A stretch of DNA of 64,000 nt from Promerops cafer. Its lineage: Eukaryota > Chordata > Aves > Passeriformes > Nectariniidae. The stretch is from contig VZSE01002702.1 in the NCBI GenBank assembly GCA_013398275.1, forward strand, positions 558,001-622,000, given 5' to 3'. Every line of letters begins with the position of its first letter. Position 1 is the first letter of the stretch. The notes beneath the pieces were generated by a model. The model worked only from the letters and a program-made list of their open reading frames with translations, made no database searches and was not told where the DNA came from. The position numbers and the translations under genes are program-made. Of the stretch, positions 24,460-36,821 are shown piece after piece.

Positions 24460-27400
24460 TGCATGGGGGAGTCTTCACTCTCCAGCTTAGCTTCTGCTGT
24501 ATTTTCAGGCTAGATTTATTGCTTTTCTCTCTCTTTTCTCAATTCTGATCTGTTCTGAGCCTACACTTTCTACTGTTAGAGGTGCACAGAGAAGCACAGT
24601 GGTTTCTCATCCTGAACTCTGCTGAAAACACAGGATCATGTTCCATCTGCTCCATGCCCTCCAGCACCCTCCTTCTCTGTTTTTACGGGCCAGCAATTTC
24701 AGTGACCTTTTCAATTTTCCTTGTCTGGCTACCTTAGAGTTACAATTTTTGCCTCTGGTAAGCTGGACTTTATGCTCTGAGGAGCTTGGACATTGTAGAG
24801 GCAAACTCCTCTCTCTCTGGAAAACAAGAACCACTGTGGGGGTATGAGCTCTATCATGCCTTTTTCTGCCAGGAGCTTTAAGGAGGCAGCTAAGCCAAAA
24901 GAAAGATATCAAAGCATATTTGGAGCAGAAAAAAAAAAATATTATGTTCTTGAAGAGGTGTCTTGCACACACTGCCTTTTACAGTAGGAACCAACAAGAT
25001 TTATGACTCACCAGACCACACGAATCATTCCAAATGGCACCTGTTAAGCCCAGAACCATAGGCACAGACTTATGTTTTAATCCAAACTCTACTGAAATTC
25101 TGATACAAGATCTGCTTCCCATGTGATTGTAGCTTTTATGAATGATGCCAGATTTGCAAACTTTGAGACTGAAATAATTTCACTGAATGACATCTTAAGA
25201 GCCATCTCCCTTCGATTCCATCAGAATTCCTCAAAACTAGTTTAATGAATAAAACTAGTTTAAGAAGTAAATGACACCTTATGAAAAGGACACATGGACT
25301 TACTGGAGCCGTAATGGACATGAAAATTATTTTATTCAGGTCATTAAAAAGCTACCAGCTTGTTCAAGTACCAAACTGAACTGGGGGTGATTCAGCAATT
25401 GCAGAGTGATCAATGGCATTTTGTCATATTACTAGATGGTAAACTCAAGACAAAGGAACATGTACTTTTTGCATATTAAGCCAACTGGTATCACCTGTGA
25501 AAAATACCTATTGGAGTACTATGCTAGGTAATAACACAGGCCAGTGTCTATCAGATGATTTAAAAATAAATATAAATAATATTTTTCATCCATTTTATAC
25601 ATGAAACATCCACCAAATACAATTCTTAGTAAGAGTACTTGTTATTGTTAAAATGGGGAGCTCTTAATTAGCTCTTAAATTCAAATCTACTTGCTATTTT
25701 TATATTTTTTCTCCTTCTGTGTGGTCACTCAAAACCCCTTATATTCCGGCCACCACCTAATTTCATGAATCTCACTACAGTGTCATCTTTTCAAGCATTC
25801 ACACATTCCTTCTCCTTTGCAGTTCCTGCTCTCTTTCTGCTCTGAATTGGTAAAATATCAAACTGTCCCTCCTCCCTCCTACAGCTTTTACTTTACACAC
25901 GACTGTTACTTCCATTCACTTTCCTGCCTTTCTGAAATATTCCTCTTTCTCTCTAATTCTGTTTTCAGCACTTGTATTTTCTTGTCTTTGCCTCTCATCC
26001 TGGGTCATTTACACATGCCTCTTTTAGTAGCATTTATTCCATATACCTCGGTGTCCATATACATCTAAAAGGTATTCTTCCTTTTTCAGTAACTGTTTCC
26101 TAAATTAGCTCTCAAATTTGCAAGCATAAGTGAATGGATATAACTAAGCCAGTGTTGTTCAGTTTTACTCATAATGCTGCAGGGTTTTTGCTTCACATTT
26201 GAATTTCAAAGGATAGTATAAGCAGAAGTAACGATTGAAACTCTCTTGCTTCTGAAATGAGGTAAAGGTTTCCATTTTAACAAGTTCCTTATACCTCAAA
26301 GATGATAAGAATTTAATTTCAGCTGAAGCCAACAAGAAATAGGTACTTGGGAACTGAAATAAAAAGTCATAACAATTTTAGAGGCTGCTTAGAGACAGAA
26401 GAGATCCTGAGCACTGAATCAGAGATGAATTCAAAAATTGAAATCTTTGCCTTGAGCTCTTTTTGATAGGTGTTTTCATATTTCCTCATCCAGAGTATGG
26501 CACTGTGTCCTGTGAGAGGTGAGATGGCCACTGGCTTGTGCCATGGCAAATCCATACTGAACTCACCCCAGTGACCATGAGGCAATGTGTCAAAGACTGT
26601 CCTACTGGAATGATGTAAGTAAATGTTCAGTGCTCACGTTTCATATTAAAACTCCTTGAATCACAACATTCATAATTTATTTGTGGTTCTACAGATGAAG
26701 ATTATGACACAGCCACTTTGAATAGACAAAGCTCAAAGCTCCATACTCTTAAATAAACCATGTTTTTTATAACCAGTGGAAAGGAATTAGCTCTTGTATT
26801 CTCTAAGTGATTTTCCTTTTGTTACTGTTCTGGTGGCTTGCTTGTTCAGATTCAGAGCATATCTATCTTGTTTTTTAAAAAGATGTCAGAAAACTCCTCC
26901 AACAAACTATTGCAGATATCCCTTCAATACCCTATTTAATGGATGGCCAATTTCTATTACTTTGCAGCTTGTGTCATGTGATAATTTTTTTAATCACTCA
27001 GAAACCCAAAACTGAATGGGCAGTAGAGCAGAATGATTCCTGGAGACTAGTTAGTTTGAGCACAAGGCAAAAGTCCAGCCTGGGGCAAAGCTCTGTATGA
27101 ATAAACTCAGGGATTTTAGCCATTTTGTCCAGCAGTAGCAGCTTGGCTTTCACTTTTTCACTGTTAGCCCGGCAGTGCAGCAACACTGAGGGGTGCAAAC
27201 CTCATTACAAATCTTCAGTGTATCAGATGTGAGATAATTCTGCTTGACAGTGTTACACCAAAATTTGTCAAGTCAGAATGTTTGAACTGAATGTGCACTC
27301 CTCCTTAAACTACAGGGAGGTGAAGAGCAAGTAGTCTGGCATGAGACCATTTCTATTCATTGAGGCAATAGTAAAATGAATATTTTAGAGGCAACTGATG

Positions 27401-30400
27401 ATTTCATCACAACAGAAATATACAGCCTGTAGTCTAGGCCAACTCAATAGCTGTGTATGACACAGAACTGACAGATCTGATAGCTAACACCCTTGGGGAA
27501 AAAAGATATACCTTATTCAAGAGAATTGTTGGTATAATTTATTAGCTTCTGATCACATGCTTGAAATGTGAGAGTTAAGTTAGGAAACAGTTACTGCATG
27601 AAGAATTTCACTGTATGTTACAGATTGCAGAAAGATGTGGGTGAGGAGTTGTGGTGGGGAGAGAGAAATCCAGCTGGAAGACAAATTCCTAGATTAATGA
27701 GATGAAATTATGCAGAAGTATATGCAGCATTCCAGAATATGATGGTGGTAATTTTTTTTTCCCTAGAATCTCCATTAAGCTTGTACTTTTGAAAGTAATC
27801 TATTTTAATTTGAGGTTCCAAAGTGGCAAGTCTATGAGCTTCTCTAGCAATAGAACCACTTGGCCTGATTACAAAATAAATACCTCATATTTTGAGGCTG
27901 AATATGTCTAAGTTCCACTTCCAGCCATCAGATTAGATATATTCAACAACACTGAAAACCAGTTTGCTACCACCTCTCTTCCCCAAGACCGACTATTTCT
28001 AGATGGAAGTCTTAACATGGACAAAGTTCATACTACATTAAAATGTATTTTTACTGTCAAGGGGGATGCTTTTCTGACATGAGTTCTAAACTCCACAGCC
28101 TCATGGGAAAAGAGACTTTGTTCTTTTCAAAGAGTCATTTCTTGAAATACATTAAAGAGAGTCTTTTTGAGAGCATAAATCAGTGTTTGCACCCAGCCTC
28201 TCTTTACCGCTTTCCCAGTTGTGTTCTGTACCTTTAAATCTCTCTTCTTGTCAGAGAAGTTGCACGGGTGTCTCAGTTTTGGGAAATGTTTTTGGCTCAT
28301 CATGATGACAGCGAGAGCTGAACATATGTCTGCATGCATTGTGAGGGGTGAAACGGAGTTTATCTGGAAAAGGCAGAGCACTGTGCACCCAGATGATCCC
28401 ATATAGACATAAACCCTCACCCTCAAATCCCAGAATTCCCAGCGTTGTCAGCAATATCTGAATTTATATTAAACAGCTGTTTTGCCCTGGATCTTTCCAT
28501 TAGTTCTTGCCATGACATCTTTGCTTTTTTCTGCTTTTCTCTATTTTTTTGGGAGGCATATAACCTGCTACTCAATGAAGATGTTGATAGGTAGATTACA
28601 GGGGCTGCAAGTTTGCAGTGAAATGACTTTTATGACTTCTCTGTGACTAATGGTTTTTCAGGAGGAAAATTACATATCCCAATTTATTCTTGAAAAATTC
28701 ATCAGGATTAGTACTCCTCCTTCTGCTGTTTTCTAAGTATCTGCAAATAGATTGATTGTTTCTCACAGAAGTTTTCCCTGAAAATTGGGCAACCTGTTCT
28801 ATACTCCCAAATATTCCTTCAGTTCTTGAATAAAATTATGAATGGTCTGCATTGAGTAGTTCCTTAAGTATATGAGAATTAACTTCATCTGTTTACAACA
28901 TCTAACTCATCTAAGTTCTAATTTGATTTTGCCTAAGTCCACTTTAAAGACTTCTGTTTCTTCTTAACTGCCCTAATTGGATAATTGTGGATCCATCTAC
29001 TTTTAAAGACAAAACAACAAAAAAACCACTAAAGGTTTGAATTCTCATGGTCTCACTTTTAAACAATCTCTTTTCCAACTCTTTGGGAAATTAATTTATT
29101 GCTTGGTTTCCTATTTTCATCAAACATCTTCTTGGTGCATTTTCTAATTCTTGAAACTACAGCCCATTTTACATCTTACCCTTCTGAATTTCCCCCCAGA
29201 TTTTCCCTAACATTTATGGATTTTTAAGACTTGAACTGTTATTACCACAGTGACTAATTAGGCTTTCACTTTTTCAATGTTGATTACTAGAGTTCCACAA
29301 CTGTGACTGCACAGCAAACTGGTTTTGAAGTTCATGTTACTTCCTCATTCCCTTTCAGCACAAAATCATAAAAATTGCCTCTACACTACATGGTTACTCC
29401 AGGGCAAATTGTGTTTCATTCTCCCATTTTTTGGCTATTCTTCCTTACTGGTGAGAATAAAATCTCTTCTCTGACTTATACTTGTTTTTCCATATTCTCC
29501 ACTAAAACCAGATTCATAAATGTCTGGTCAGTTTGGATGGGATTTATTTCAGTAAAGGGAAGTTATGCCAAGTTCTCTATAATATGTGAAAAGAAATACA
29601 AATTTTTACAGCAAAATGGTCATCTGACCCATGTAAAATGTCTGCTTTAGGGCAAGGTAAGTTGTGGCTACACCTTTCTGTTAGCTACAGAGGGGGCCTG
29701 AAGGGTTATATTCTCTGTGCTTCCCAATATGAGCAAAGTCTGAATTTAGATTAAACCACTAAATATTTCTAAGGAGCTTAATCTACTTGTCCTTTTAGTT
29801 GGTGTCCTCCCATTAACATATGACAATGCCTGTGCTCTCAGCTCCTTTCCTCTCCAGAGGTTTTCATTTTACAGATCCGTCACATATATCACCTACCATT
29901 CAGTGTTGATCCTTTGGATATGTTTAGCAACACATTCTTGCTTGATTTTCAAACAAATTCTGCTTTAAAAGAGTCCAGTCAGGTGCACTGATTTACCCAT
30001 TTAAATCACTGGTCTGATTATATATTAAAATTTTCAATATACACCAAACAGTACTCTATACATTACTACAAAGCAGGTTTACAGAGTTAACTTACTGACT
30101 GAGTAGGATTAATGTTAAAAACCTTACAGAGGTCTACAGACAATCACAGCTAAAGGCCACAGAAACTGATAGACTGTCCCACGCCTGAGGACAGTCAGGC
30201 ACCACTCACACCACCACGGGGAAGAAAACATCCTAAGGATGCAGTCAGTGCCTCTGCAAACAATTCCTGCAGGGCAAAGGGAATATCTGCTACAATCCTG
30301 ACACTATAACACAAGAGGGACAAACTGATGATCCAAGGAGGAAAGATACCAGGCCCTATAGAGATGTTTCAAACATTTTCTGAGACAGCTGCATTTTGGA

Positions 30401-33219
30401 AAAAAGAAAATCTGAGAAGGAAAACCAAATGGTATTTGCCATTTATCTTAGATTTGTAACTAGGTAACAAAATGCACTATTTGCCCTGAGCAGTTTTACT
30501 GCTTTTACCACGACCAATATAACCATTTTAAATTAGAAAGCTGAAAGGTTCTCTGTACCAAAGTAAGAGAAGTCAGTCTGAAGGTCAAATATAACTGTAG
30601 CAAATATAAAGCATAAATATTTTCTGTAAGTAAGCACAGAGTCCTTACATTCTATCCTGCTCTATATGGACATTTTTGGAGTAGAAATTGAAGAACTCTC
30701 TGTTTTTTCAAATGCATATTGTATTTTTGGCTACAGGTGTGAGAAGGTGGGTAGGAGTTGTGTGGGAGGAACCAAGTACAAAGAAATGTTTAAACTGTTC
30801 ATAAGGGATAGCAAATGTCTCACAAAAAAACAACAGCAGGACGATGCAGAGACACAAGACAAAATCTGATTAATATAAGACCCCTCTGCAAGGGAGCACG
30901 TTGTATAAAAGACCAGAAACAATACTGAAGTGAGGTTCTCAAATACTGGTGTTGCAAACTAGGTTCACATAGTGCCATGTACCAGTGACAGAAAACCCCA
31001 CAGAGTATCTCCACTAGCCCCTTCCCAACCCATAGCTGTTTAATTCCCAGAAAGCAGCACGGAGAAAAAAGACAGAGTCTTTCCCTATATACGAGTACAT
31101 CCTGATACTACACCAGATCAACTGGAAAATCACACAGAATGCTTTGGTTAACTTCATTCACCTGATTTAGGTTAGATGAGAGGAGAAATGGAAGTGTTAC
31201 GAGGTACTATGTGTCTCTTTGCAGTGCAGCCTGTTCTTTTTCTACTCTTTCCTGCTGCTGCTGAGCAATCACCCTTCAGAAAAGTTGTTTTATTCCCTTA
31301 AGGTAACCTGTGGATGCATTGCCTAGGAGCAGTCATCTTGCTCCAGAGCAAGCAGTCTACTTTTTCCCTTGATTCTACTTTCAGGCTCCAAGTCACACTG
31401 CATCCAGGCATTGTGAACATAAAGCATTTCTACAGGAGTACGAAATAAAACTGATACTGCTTTTATGGTTCACAATTTTATGTTACTTTTATTTGTGATT
31501 AAGGAAGCATGATGTTAGCTGGAAAAGCAAATATATATTAAAAGGGCAAACTGACATGAAATGTGAGATGCAGTTTAAGACACCTAAATATAGATATGAA
31601 TGCATGTGGTGTTTAAGATTAAAAGTCAATACAGATAATGTAGCTTACGGAGAAATTCAGCCTGCTCTAACAGCTCACAGTTGGCCAGCTGAATGTTCTC
31701 TCTCCTACTTCGACATTAATGGCAACCAGACATCCAGCAAAAATGTAGATGTCTAAATGCAGGTATCTTAATCTGAGGTTTAACCTTGCACAAAGACATA
31801 AAATTCAGTAACTTCAAAAGTTAAGGTCCAAATGCAAATACTTGCTGTTAACTCCTTATGCCTGTTAATTCACCGTAATTCTCTCATTTATATACAACTT
31901 GATGCAGCCTTACAGAAAACTATGAAACTGCTTGAAAAGAAATGTCAGCATAGGAATTTAAGGAGCAATATGCACTAACTATTTCTGTGAAACTGTAAAT
32001 TGAATTTTGCTGCTGAACTTGCATGTGTAAACTAATTCTCTCTGGTTTAGGTCCTGTACCTATAGAAAAAGTTGTCCACTTGGCACTGAAAATGCTTTGA
32101 AGCATTCAGGCTAGGATACCTAAAACAAAGACTTATGTTTTATCAAGATTTTTGTTTGAAATTGTAATGCAAAAAATGATGTGGCAATTTTTCTTTGAAA
32201 AGGACCGTATTGCTTCTCCTGCCTCCCCAGGGCTTCCCCCTAAAAATTGCAAGGCATTCACTATGTACATCTTTCCTAAAATTATAAGACTTGTACTGCT
32301 TTCTGTCAGGGTGTATGCACAATGGGTGGCCACTTTATGCATATGGCTCATGGAAAAAATTTGTTCTAATGCAGCTGGTTTTGACTAACCAACACTGGTT
32401 TCCCACTGCTGTTTTAGTAGGAAAAATATCCCTTAGCACTGTAAGTGGAACTTAAAACTGCAAGAATGGCATCAAGGAACATTACACTTTATTTTTATTG
32501 AAGAGTGCATTCTCCTAACAGATGGAGAACTTGGGGTTAGGTCTGAGTTCAAGCAGCCTCTAAAGCTGGCCCAGACTTCTAAAACGATTTTAAATAAATC
32601 ATTCACACTGGCACCTCATTTCTGCTGCTCTACAACAGAAATGTTTTTTCCATGGATATTCTGAACTGTTTCCTTTGGCTTATAAGTATCTGAGATGAAA
32701 ATGAATCTGGGTGTGCACATGTAGTAAATCAAGCATTAATGTAAATTAGAATTCAAAATGCTACTTGAAAATAGTTACGATATACTAAGTATGAGGAAAA
32801 TACTACAGGGAGGGATATATTCTAGAACAGCGATGAACTTAGATTGCTGACATGTGTGTTACTTCATTTTACAGACATTCCAAAATGAAGAAAAAAATAT
32901 TTAGTTGGGTGGTGACTCAAAGGAGTATAATAAATTATAGACAGAAGAAAACAGAATTTTAAGAAAACACTTTCAGGGAGGAACCCCGGTCTTCTCATGA
33001 GCATAACACAAAAATTTATTTTTGGGCTATTTGAAATGTTTCACTATCTGACAGAGATTTTCAATGATTCTTCAATTGACCTTCAAGGTTCAGATAGGAT
33101 TCATGTATTCTCTGCACGGGAGTATGGGGAATATCAGCCTTCTTTCTGAGATATTTTTCAAGCATTTTCAATTAACTGAAAACAAGAAAAACCCTGTTAC
33201 CCCTGCTTATTCTGAAGTT

Positions 33220-33534
33220 CCGGCCAAAGGCAGACCGCTGTCATTACTGATCCTCGGCCGCCACCTGGTGGCATTTGGGGAAAATAAACTCAAATGTCAC
33301 TCGTCCGTGGGGCCGAGGCTGCGGCACCGTCCTTGGCAGCGCTCCCGGAGGGCTGCGGGGTCGGACCCCTCGCTCTCACACCCAGTCAGGCAGCAGGAGA
33401 GGCAGAGATTATGGGGTTTCTCCAAGCCTTGCCGGCTGACTCTGGGACGAGGTATACACCCCCAGTGTGTCTCTCCAAGGCAAAGCCTTGCTGGGCTGCA
33501 TTTGTGGCCTATTTCAGGTATTTTTATAGGTGCG
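33220..33534. promoter_or_regulatory. Small CpG-rich patch in a CpG-poor intron
   Basis: About 17 CpG dinucleotides occur in roughly 315 bases, while the flanking kilobases have very few. It begins near TTCCGGCCAAAGGCAGACCG and includes GGCCGAGGCTGCGGCACCGT. It contains a CTCF-like site at its left end. It could be an intronic promoter, insulator or enhancer, or a GC-rich repeat I do not recognise. It lies about 3.1 kb downstream, in DLG2 sense, of the first PDZ3 exon. Confidence 0.45.
33259..33271 (-). promoter_or_regulatory. CTCF-like binding motif
   Basis: On the minus strand the sequence reads CCACCAGGTGGCG, followed by GCC. It fits the vertebrate CTCF core CCASYAGRKGGCR at every position. 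The plus strand is also nearly palindromic (GCCACCTGGTGGC, 33260-33272) and contains an E-box, CACCTG. Motif orientation is the same as DLG2 transcription. Occupancy is unknown. Confidence 0.5.
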
Positions 33535-33609
33535 TTCCCAAAGGTGAGAATACACAGCTCTCAACCAGCCACCACTGCCATATTGACAGCACAGGCATGA
33601 ACTGGGAGA

Positions 33610-33695
33610 GAGCCCGTGATCCTCACTGTCCACCTGGGAGACTGGGCCTTAGGAAAATGAAGCACCCTGCCCAGGTCACAGAAAAGGACACCAGC
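33610..33695 (+). mobile_element. Possible MIR-like SINE fragment
   Basis: GTGATCCTCACTGTCCACCT, then AAAATGAAGC..CCTGCCCAGGTCACAG, resembles the MIR order TAATCCTCACAA..., GGAAACTGAGGC, TTGCCCAAGGTCACA. The similarity is weak and patchy. It adjoins a CR1 remnant immediately to the right. Confidence 0.3.
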
Positions 33696-33710
33696 TAAAT
33701 GGATTAAATT

Positions 33711-33787
33711 GAATCATAGAACCTTCTGGGCTGGAAGGGACCTTTAAAGGTCACCCAGTCCAACTCCCTTGCAATGGGCAGGGACAA
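33711..33787 (-). mobile_element. CR1 LINE extreme 3' end
   Basis: Only about 77 bases remain: GAATCATAGAACCTTCTGGG, then CTGGAAGGGACCTTTAAAGG, CCAACTCCCTTGCAATGGGC and AGGGACAAC. Minus orientation. It is the shortest CR1 copy in the window. Confidence 0.85.
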
Positions 33788-34842
33788 CAATGAAAGGAGC
33801 AGCATTCTGAAAGATAATAAATATTAGAGGGATTGGCCAAAAAGCAGGTCACAGCACGTAAAGACAGTAAAATATCACAGTAGAAGAATTCTTGTGGCTT
33901 CATTGTAATTCTGCAATACAATCTTATAAGAAATGAAATTCAGATCTCTAAATCACTTACTATGCTTCCTGTCTGTAAGAAATTTAACCAAGCTTCAGCA
34001 AATTAGAAATAGCAGCTTTGAGGGTACTATTTGTTCTTGTTAATCAGATTTGTCATGTTTTGAGAAACAAATGGGAAAAGTATTTCTGTGGAGAAGTAAG
34101 TGTTTCTGAGGGATGAGACAAGAAGGAACAAACACAGAGAAACAGACATTTTTTTCTGCAGTTCTTATGAAATTAAGGTATCTGGGGCCCTTCACTAGAG
34201 AACAGTACAAGATTAATGAGCTCTGTGCATGGAATTGGTTTTGTTTGAATATGGAAAAGTGGATCCATAATAGTTATTTGTAACTAAATAAATAACAAGG
34301 GCCTGACCGGGTGATTGCCTGGGGATACGTACACAGTCTAATTTAGTAATAATTTCCATTCCTCTCTGCTCAATGAGCAAATAAACAACTCTAGCAGGAC
34401 AAGTAAATGCTGATGCAACACTAGTAACATTAATTAGAACTTATGGAAAATGTCACTACAAAACAGACAAAATTAGAGTTAAAGATTTTACTGTGGCTGT
34501 AGCATACAGTTCTAAATATATCCTGTTTAAAAAGAAAAGAAAATGGACCTTTAAATTTGTATTTGAACTTCTGGATTTTTGAGTAGAATGTACTGTGAAA
34601 GGCTTTGATCTCATTAGTTTCTGTTAGTCAGCCCTATTTTGCTGCATCTAACCAAAGAAAAATAAATTGCATAATTGTCCCGAAAAAACTTCTGTTTCTA
34701 TTCTTAGGGTTCCCTGTCTGTGCTCTTCTTGACACAGGCCTTTGACTTCCTTTTCTCTTCATAAGGATAACTTTATAAGAATCTACTTTGATTTTCTTGC
34801 AATTCCCTACAAACTTTCTACTTGGACAGCTCTTTAAGGCAC

Positions 34843-35354
34843 TGTTGGAAGGAAAGGGTTAAAAGCAGAAGAGTGCAGAGGAGGATGTGAGATTCCAAGA
34901 GACCTTGCAGGTGGGACTGCTGAGGACTGGAGAACATCAGTGTGGGAATATACCCCTTAGACTATGCCCGTTAATGTCTATCCTCTGTCTGTTTTGAGAA
35001 GTAGAATTTCTGTTTAGAGACAACGTAGGTGTTTTGGAGGCACTCTCGGGGACATGCTTGAGCTCCCTGTTTTGGGAGAGAGAAGGTCAGAGCTCAGAGA
35101 TCATAAAAAGCACAGAGATCACAGCACAGTGGTGAACTCCACATGTGTGAGCCCTTGGCAAATGGGTGCAAAGAACAGCCCTGCCACCCCTCAGCATGGA
35201 CTGAGCCTGATGGTTCCTGCATTCCCACTCCTGTGTCCCTGCCCAGGTGTTGCTTTGGGATCCTCCGGGTAGCGACGTCATGAAATAAATTTACTTTTTT
35301 GCATTTCAGATGTAATCTTGTGGTTGTTCTGCCTGCCTGTGTGGACTCCCAGCA
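34843..35354 (+). mobile_element. Probable solo LTR of an endogenous retrovirus
   Basis: A 512-bp unit begins TGTTGGAAGGAAAGGG and ends CTCCCAGCA, so it has the TG...CA termini of an LTR. It is flanked on both sides by GCAC (34839-34842 and 35355-35358), a 4-bp target duplication. A TATA-like CATAAAAAGC lies near 35102 and an AATAAA signal at 35284-35289. A short U5-like tail (ATGTAATCTTGTGGTTGTTC) follows the signal. The unit is GC-richer than its surroundings. No internal viral genes or second LTR are present, so it would be the product of LTR-LTR recombination. The exact family is not assigned. A 4-bp match alone could be chance, but the combined features favour an LTR. Confidence 0.6.
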
Positions 35355-36664
35355 GCACCTAAACACCCTTTACTTGCTCTTTCTCATTTTTTCTTACAGC
35401 ACTTTTAAGGATCAGGTCTAGATAAAATACACTGTTGTGATCCTCACAATGCCAGGTTACTGCCTCCCTTTGGTGATAACCAGATTTTCTATACAGTGCA
35501 AAACACCTCCAGCCACCTCTTTACAACTTTTTACAAAACTTTGACAGGTGTATGGTAAATTCACTTTTCATAGAATAGGCCAAGACAATCCTTAGCAATG
35601 TAGGAAAACCACATCCATCTTTCTTATGAATTGAAACATTGACCAGGAAAGTGTTGCACAACCACATCACAAACCATCCAGGCTGAAGCCATCTCCCACC
35701 CTTACCTCTAACTTAATTACAGTCAGGGATGCAGGATTCTCAGGGATAGAAGGCTCAACAGTGGGAAGCAGTGTGATAGTGCAGCCTAGTGCATCCATCA
35801 TTTATCTGGGATAAATAATTCCTGTGTTTCAGCTCTTTGCCTTAAGGCTGTTGTTGTGCTTCACATGAAACAGTCATATCTGCATCAACTTGGGATAGCT
35901 TTTTCTTTTTAAGGAATGTGAATAATGTCAATGGATATTTAACTACATTTTATAGGCTTTGATTGCTATTCAAATTCCTTTATATTCAGATTATTTCACT
36001 CAGATGTTCGATTACTTGACAGCGCCTAAAACACAAATATTCTGGTTTTAAAACGTGTGATATCAATATATACACGAATGAAAAATTAAAAAGATGTTTT
36101 TGAGTCTAAGTATACAAAATACAACCTCAGGCTAAAAAAAAATTAATCCAATAAAATTTGCAAAGGATTTCAGAGGGATCATCAAATTCATCCGAGGCAG
36201 AGAAATAACTAACATAACTTCATTAATCTCCTTATTGTAGTGAGCTATTTGCTAAGCAGTTGAGTGCACACTAGATGGCAGCCTGAGAATACATGATTTC
36301 ATCCTGCTGCTTGTTCTCCTCCAAGAAAAGGTGATAATTGAGAAATATCTTTGGACACAGTAGTGTTTTGGGAAAAATAGAACTGGATGATAGGCCAAAA
36401 TATGGGATGCTTAGGTCTGCAATGTTCTTAGGTCCTCCCTGCGGTGTCACCATAGTGTGGGCAGCGTAAAGCAGCGAAAATCTCATTCCCTGCTAAACGC
36501 AAGTAAAACAAGTAACAAATGCTCTAAAACCCAAGGGCAAAATAACCAAAATATTCAGGAATAAACTGCAGCTCAGATTACACAACATGGAAACAAGAAA
36601 GGCTTTGTGTGCCCCCTGCAGTGCAGACAAAGAAGAAGTTGAAGTAGCCGACAGAAACACTCAC

Positions 36665-36821
36665 AGATAAGATTTGATCTCCTCGCTGCAGTTCTCCACT
36701 GAGATCCGCTGGCCCACCTGCGAGGATGAAAGACACGAAAATGCCTTCCCCGTCTTCACCTCCCACAATGTTGAAACCAAGTCCTGTGGAACCCTTGTGC
36801 AGGATGATTTTTCGAGGCTCC
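36665..36821 (-). CDS. DLG2: DLG2 coding exon: first half of PDZ3
   Basis: A 157-bp exon: one base completing a Gly codon, then 52 codons, EPRKIILHKGSTGLGF...ELQRGDQILS. Residues 13-16 (GLGF) form the loop that holds the ligand's C-terminal carboxylate, and the adjoining NIVGG strand pairs with the peptide. GGEDGEGIFVSFILAGGPADLSG is the near-invariant centre of DLG PDZ3. The acceptor is TATACAG just above 36821; the donor is GTGAGT at 36664-36659. The exon enters after two codon bases and leaves in phase 0, joining the exon 18.2 kb away as ILS/VNG. ELQRGDQ is the DLG2 form, whereas DLG1, DLG3 and DLG4 have ELRKGD or ELRRGD. IILHKG resembles DLG3, and the human DLG2 form, as I recall it, is VVLHKG, so this is a mild substitution. 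No upstream ATG belongs to it; it is internal. Confidence 0.96.

Larger units (their letters stand above)
18443..36664 (-). other. DLG2: DLG2 intron splitting PDZ3 (complete, 18.2 kb)
   Basis: It runs between donor GTGAGT (plus-strand 36659-36664) and an acceptor ending GCGCAG (next to 18442). It contains two CR1 ends, a solo LTR, a MIR-like fragment, a CpG-rich patch with a CTCF-like motif, a tetranucleotide repeat, a large purine tract and one N within a duplicated block. Because DLG2 is read from the minus strand, the purine tract at 24.1-24.46 kb is a CU-rich tract in the pre-mRNA. The longest non-repeat open frames (18810-19304 and 33064-33600, both plus) match nothing I recognise. Confidence 0.9.

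Noticed and set aside
23481..24548. Long Ser/Phe/Leu-rich (minus) and Lys/Arg/Glu-rich (plus) open frames
   Set aside because: They are translations of the purine tract plus the duplicated block, and they cross the N. Repeat-derived, not genes.
33064..33600. 178-codon plus-strand open frame
   Set aside because: It spans AT-rich DNA and then the CpG-rich patch. Low stop frequency in GC-rich DNA explains its length. The product has no recognisable domain and overlaps another open frame in a second register.
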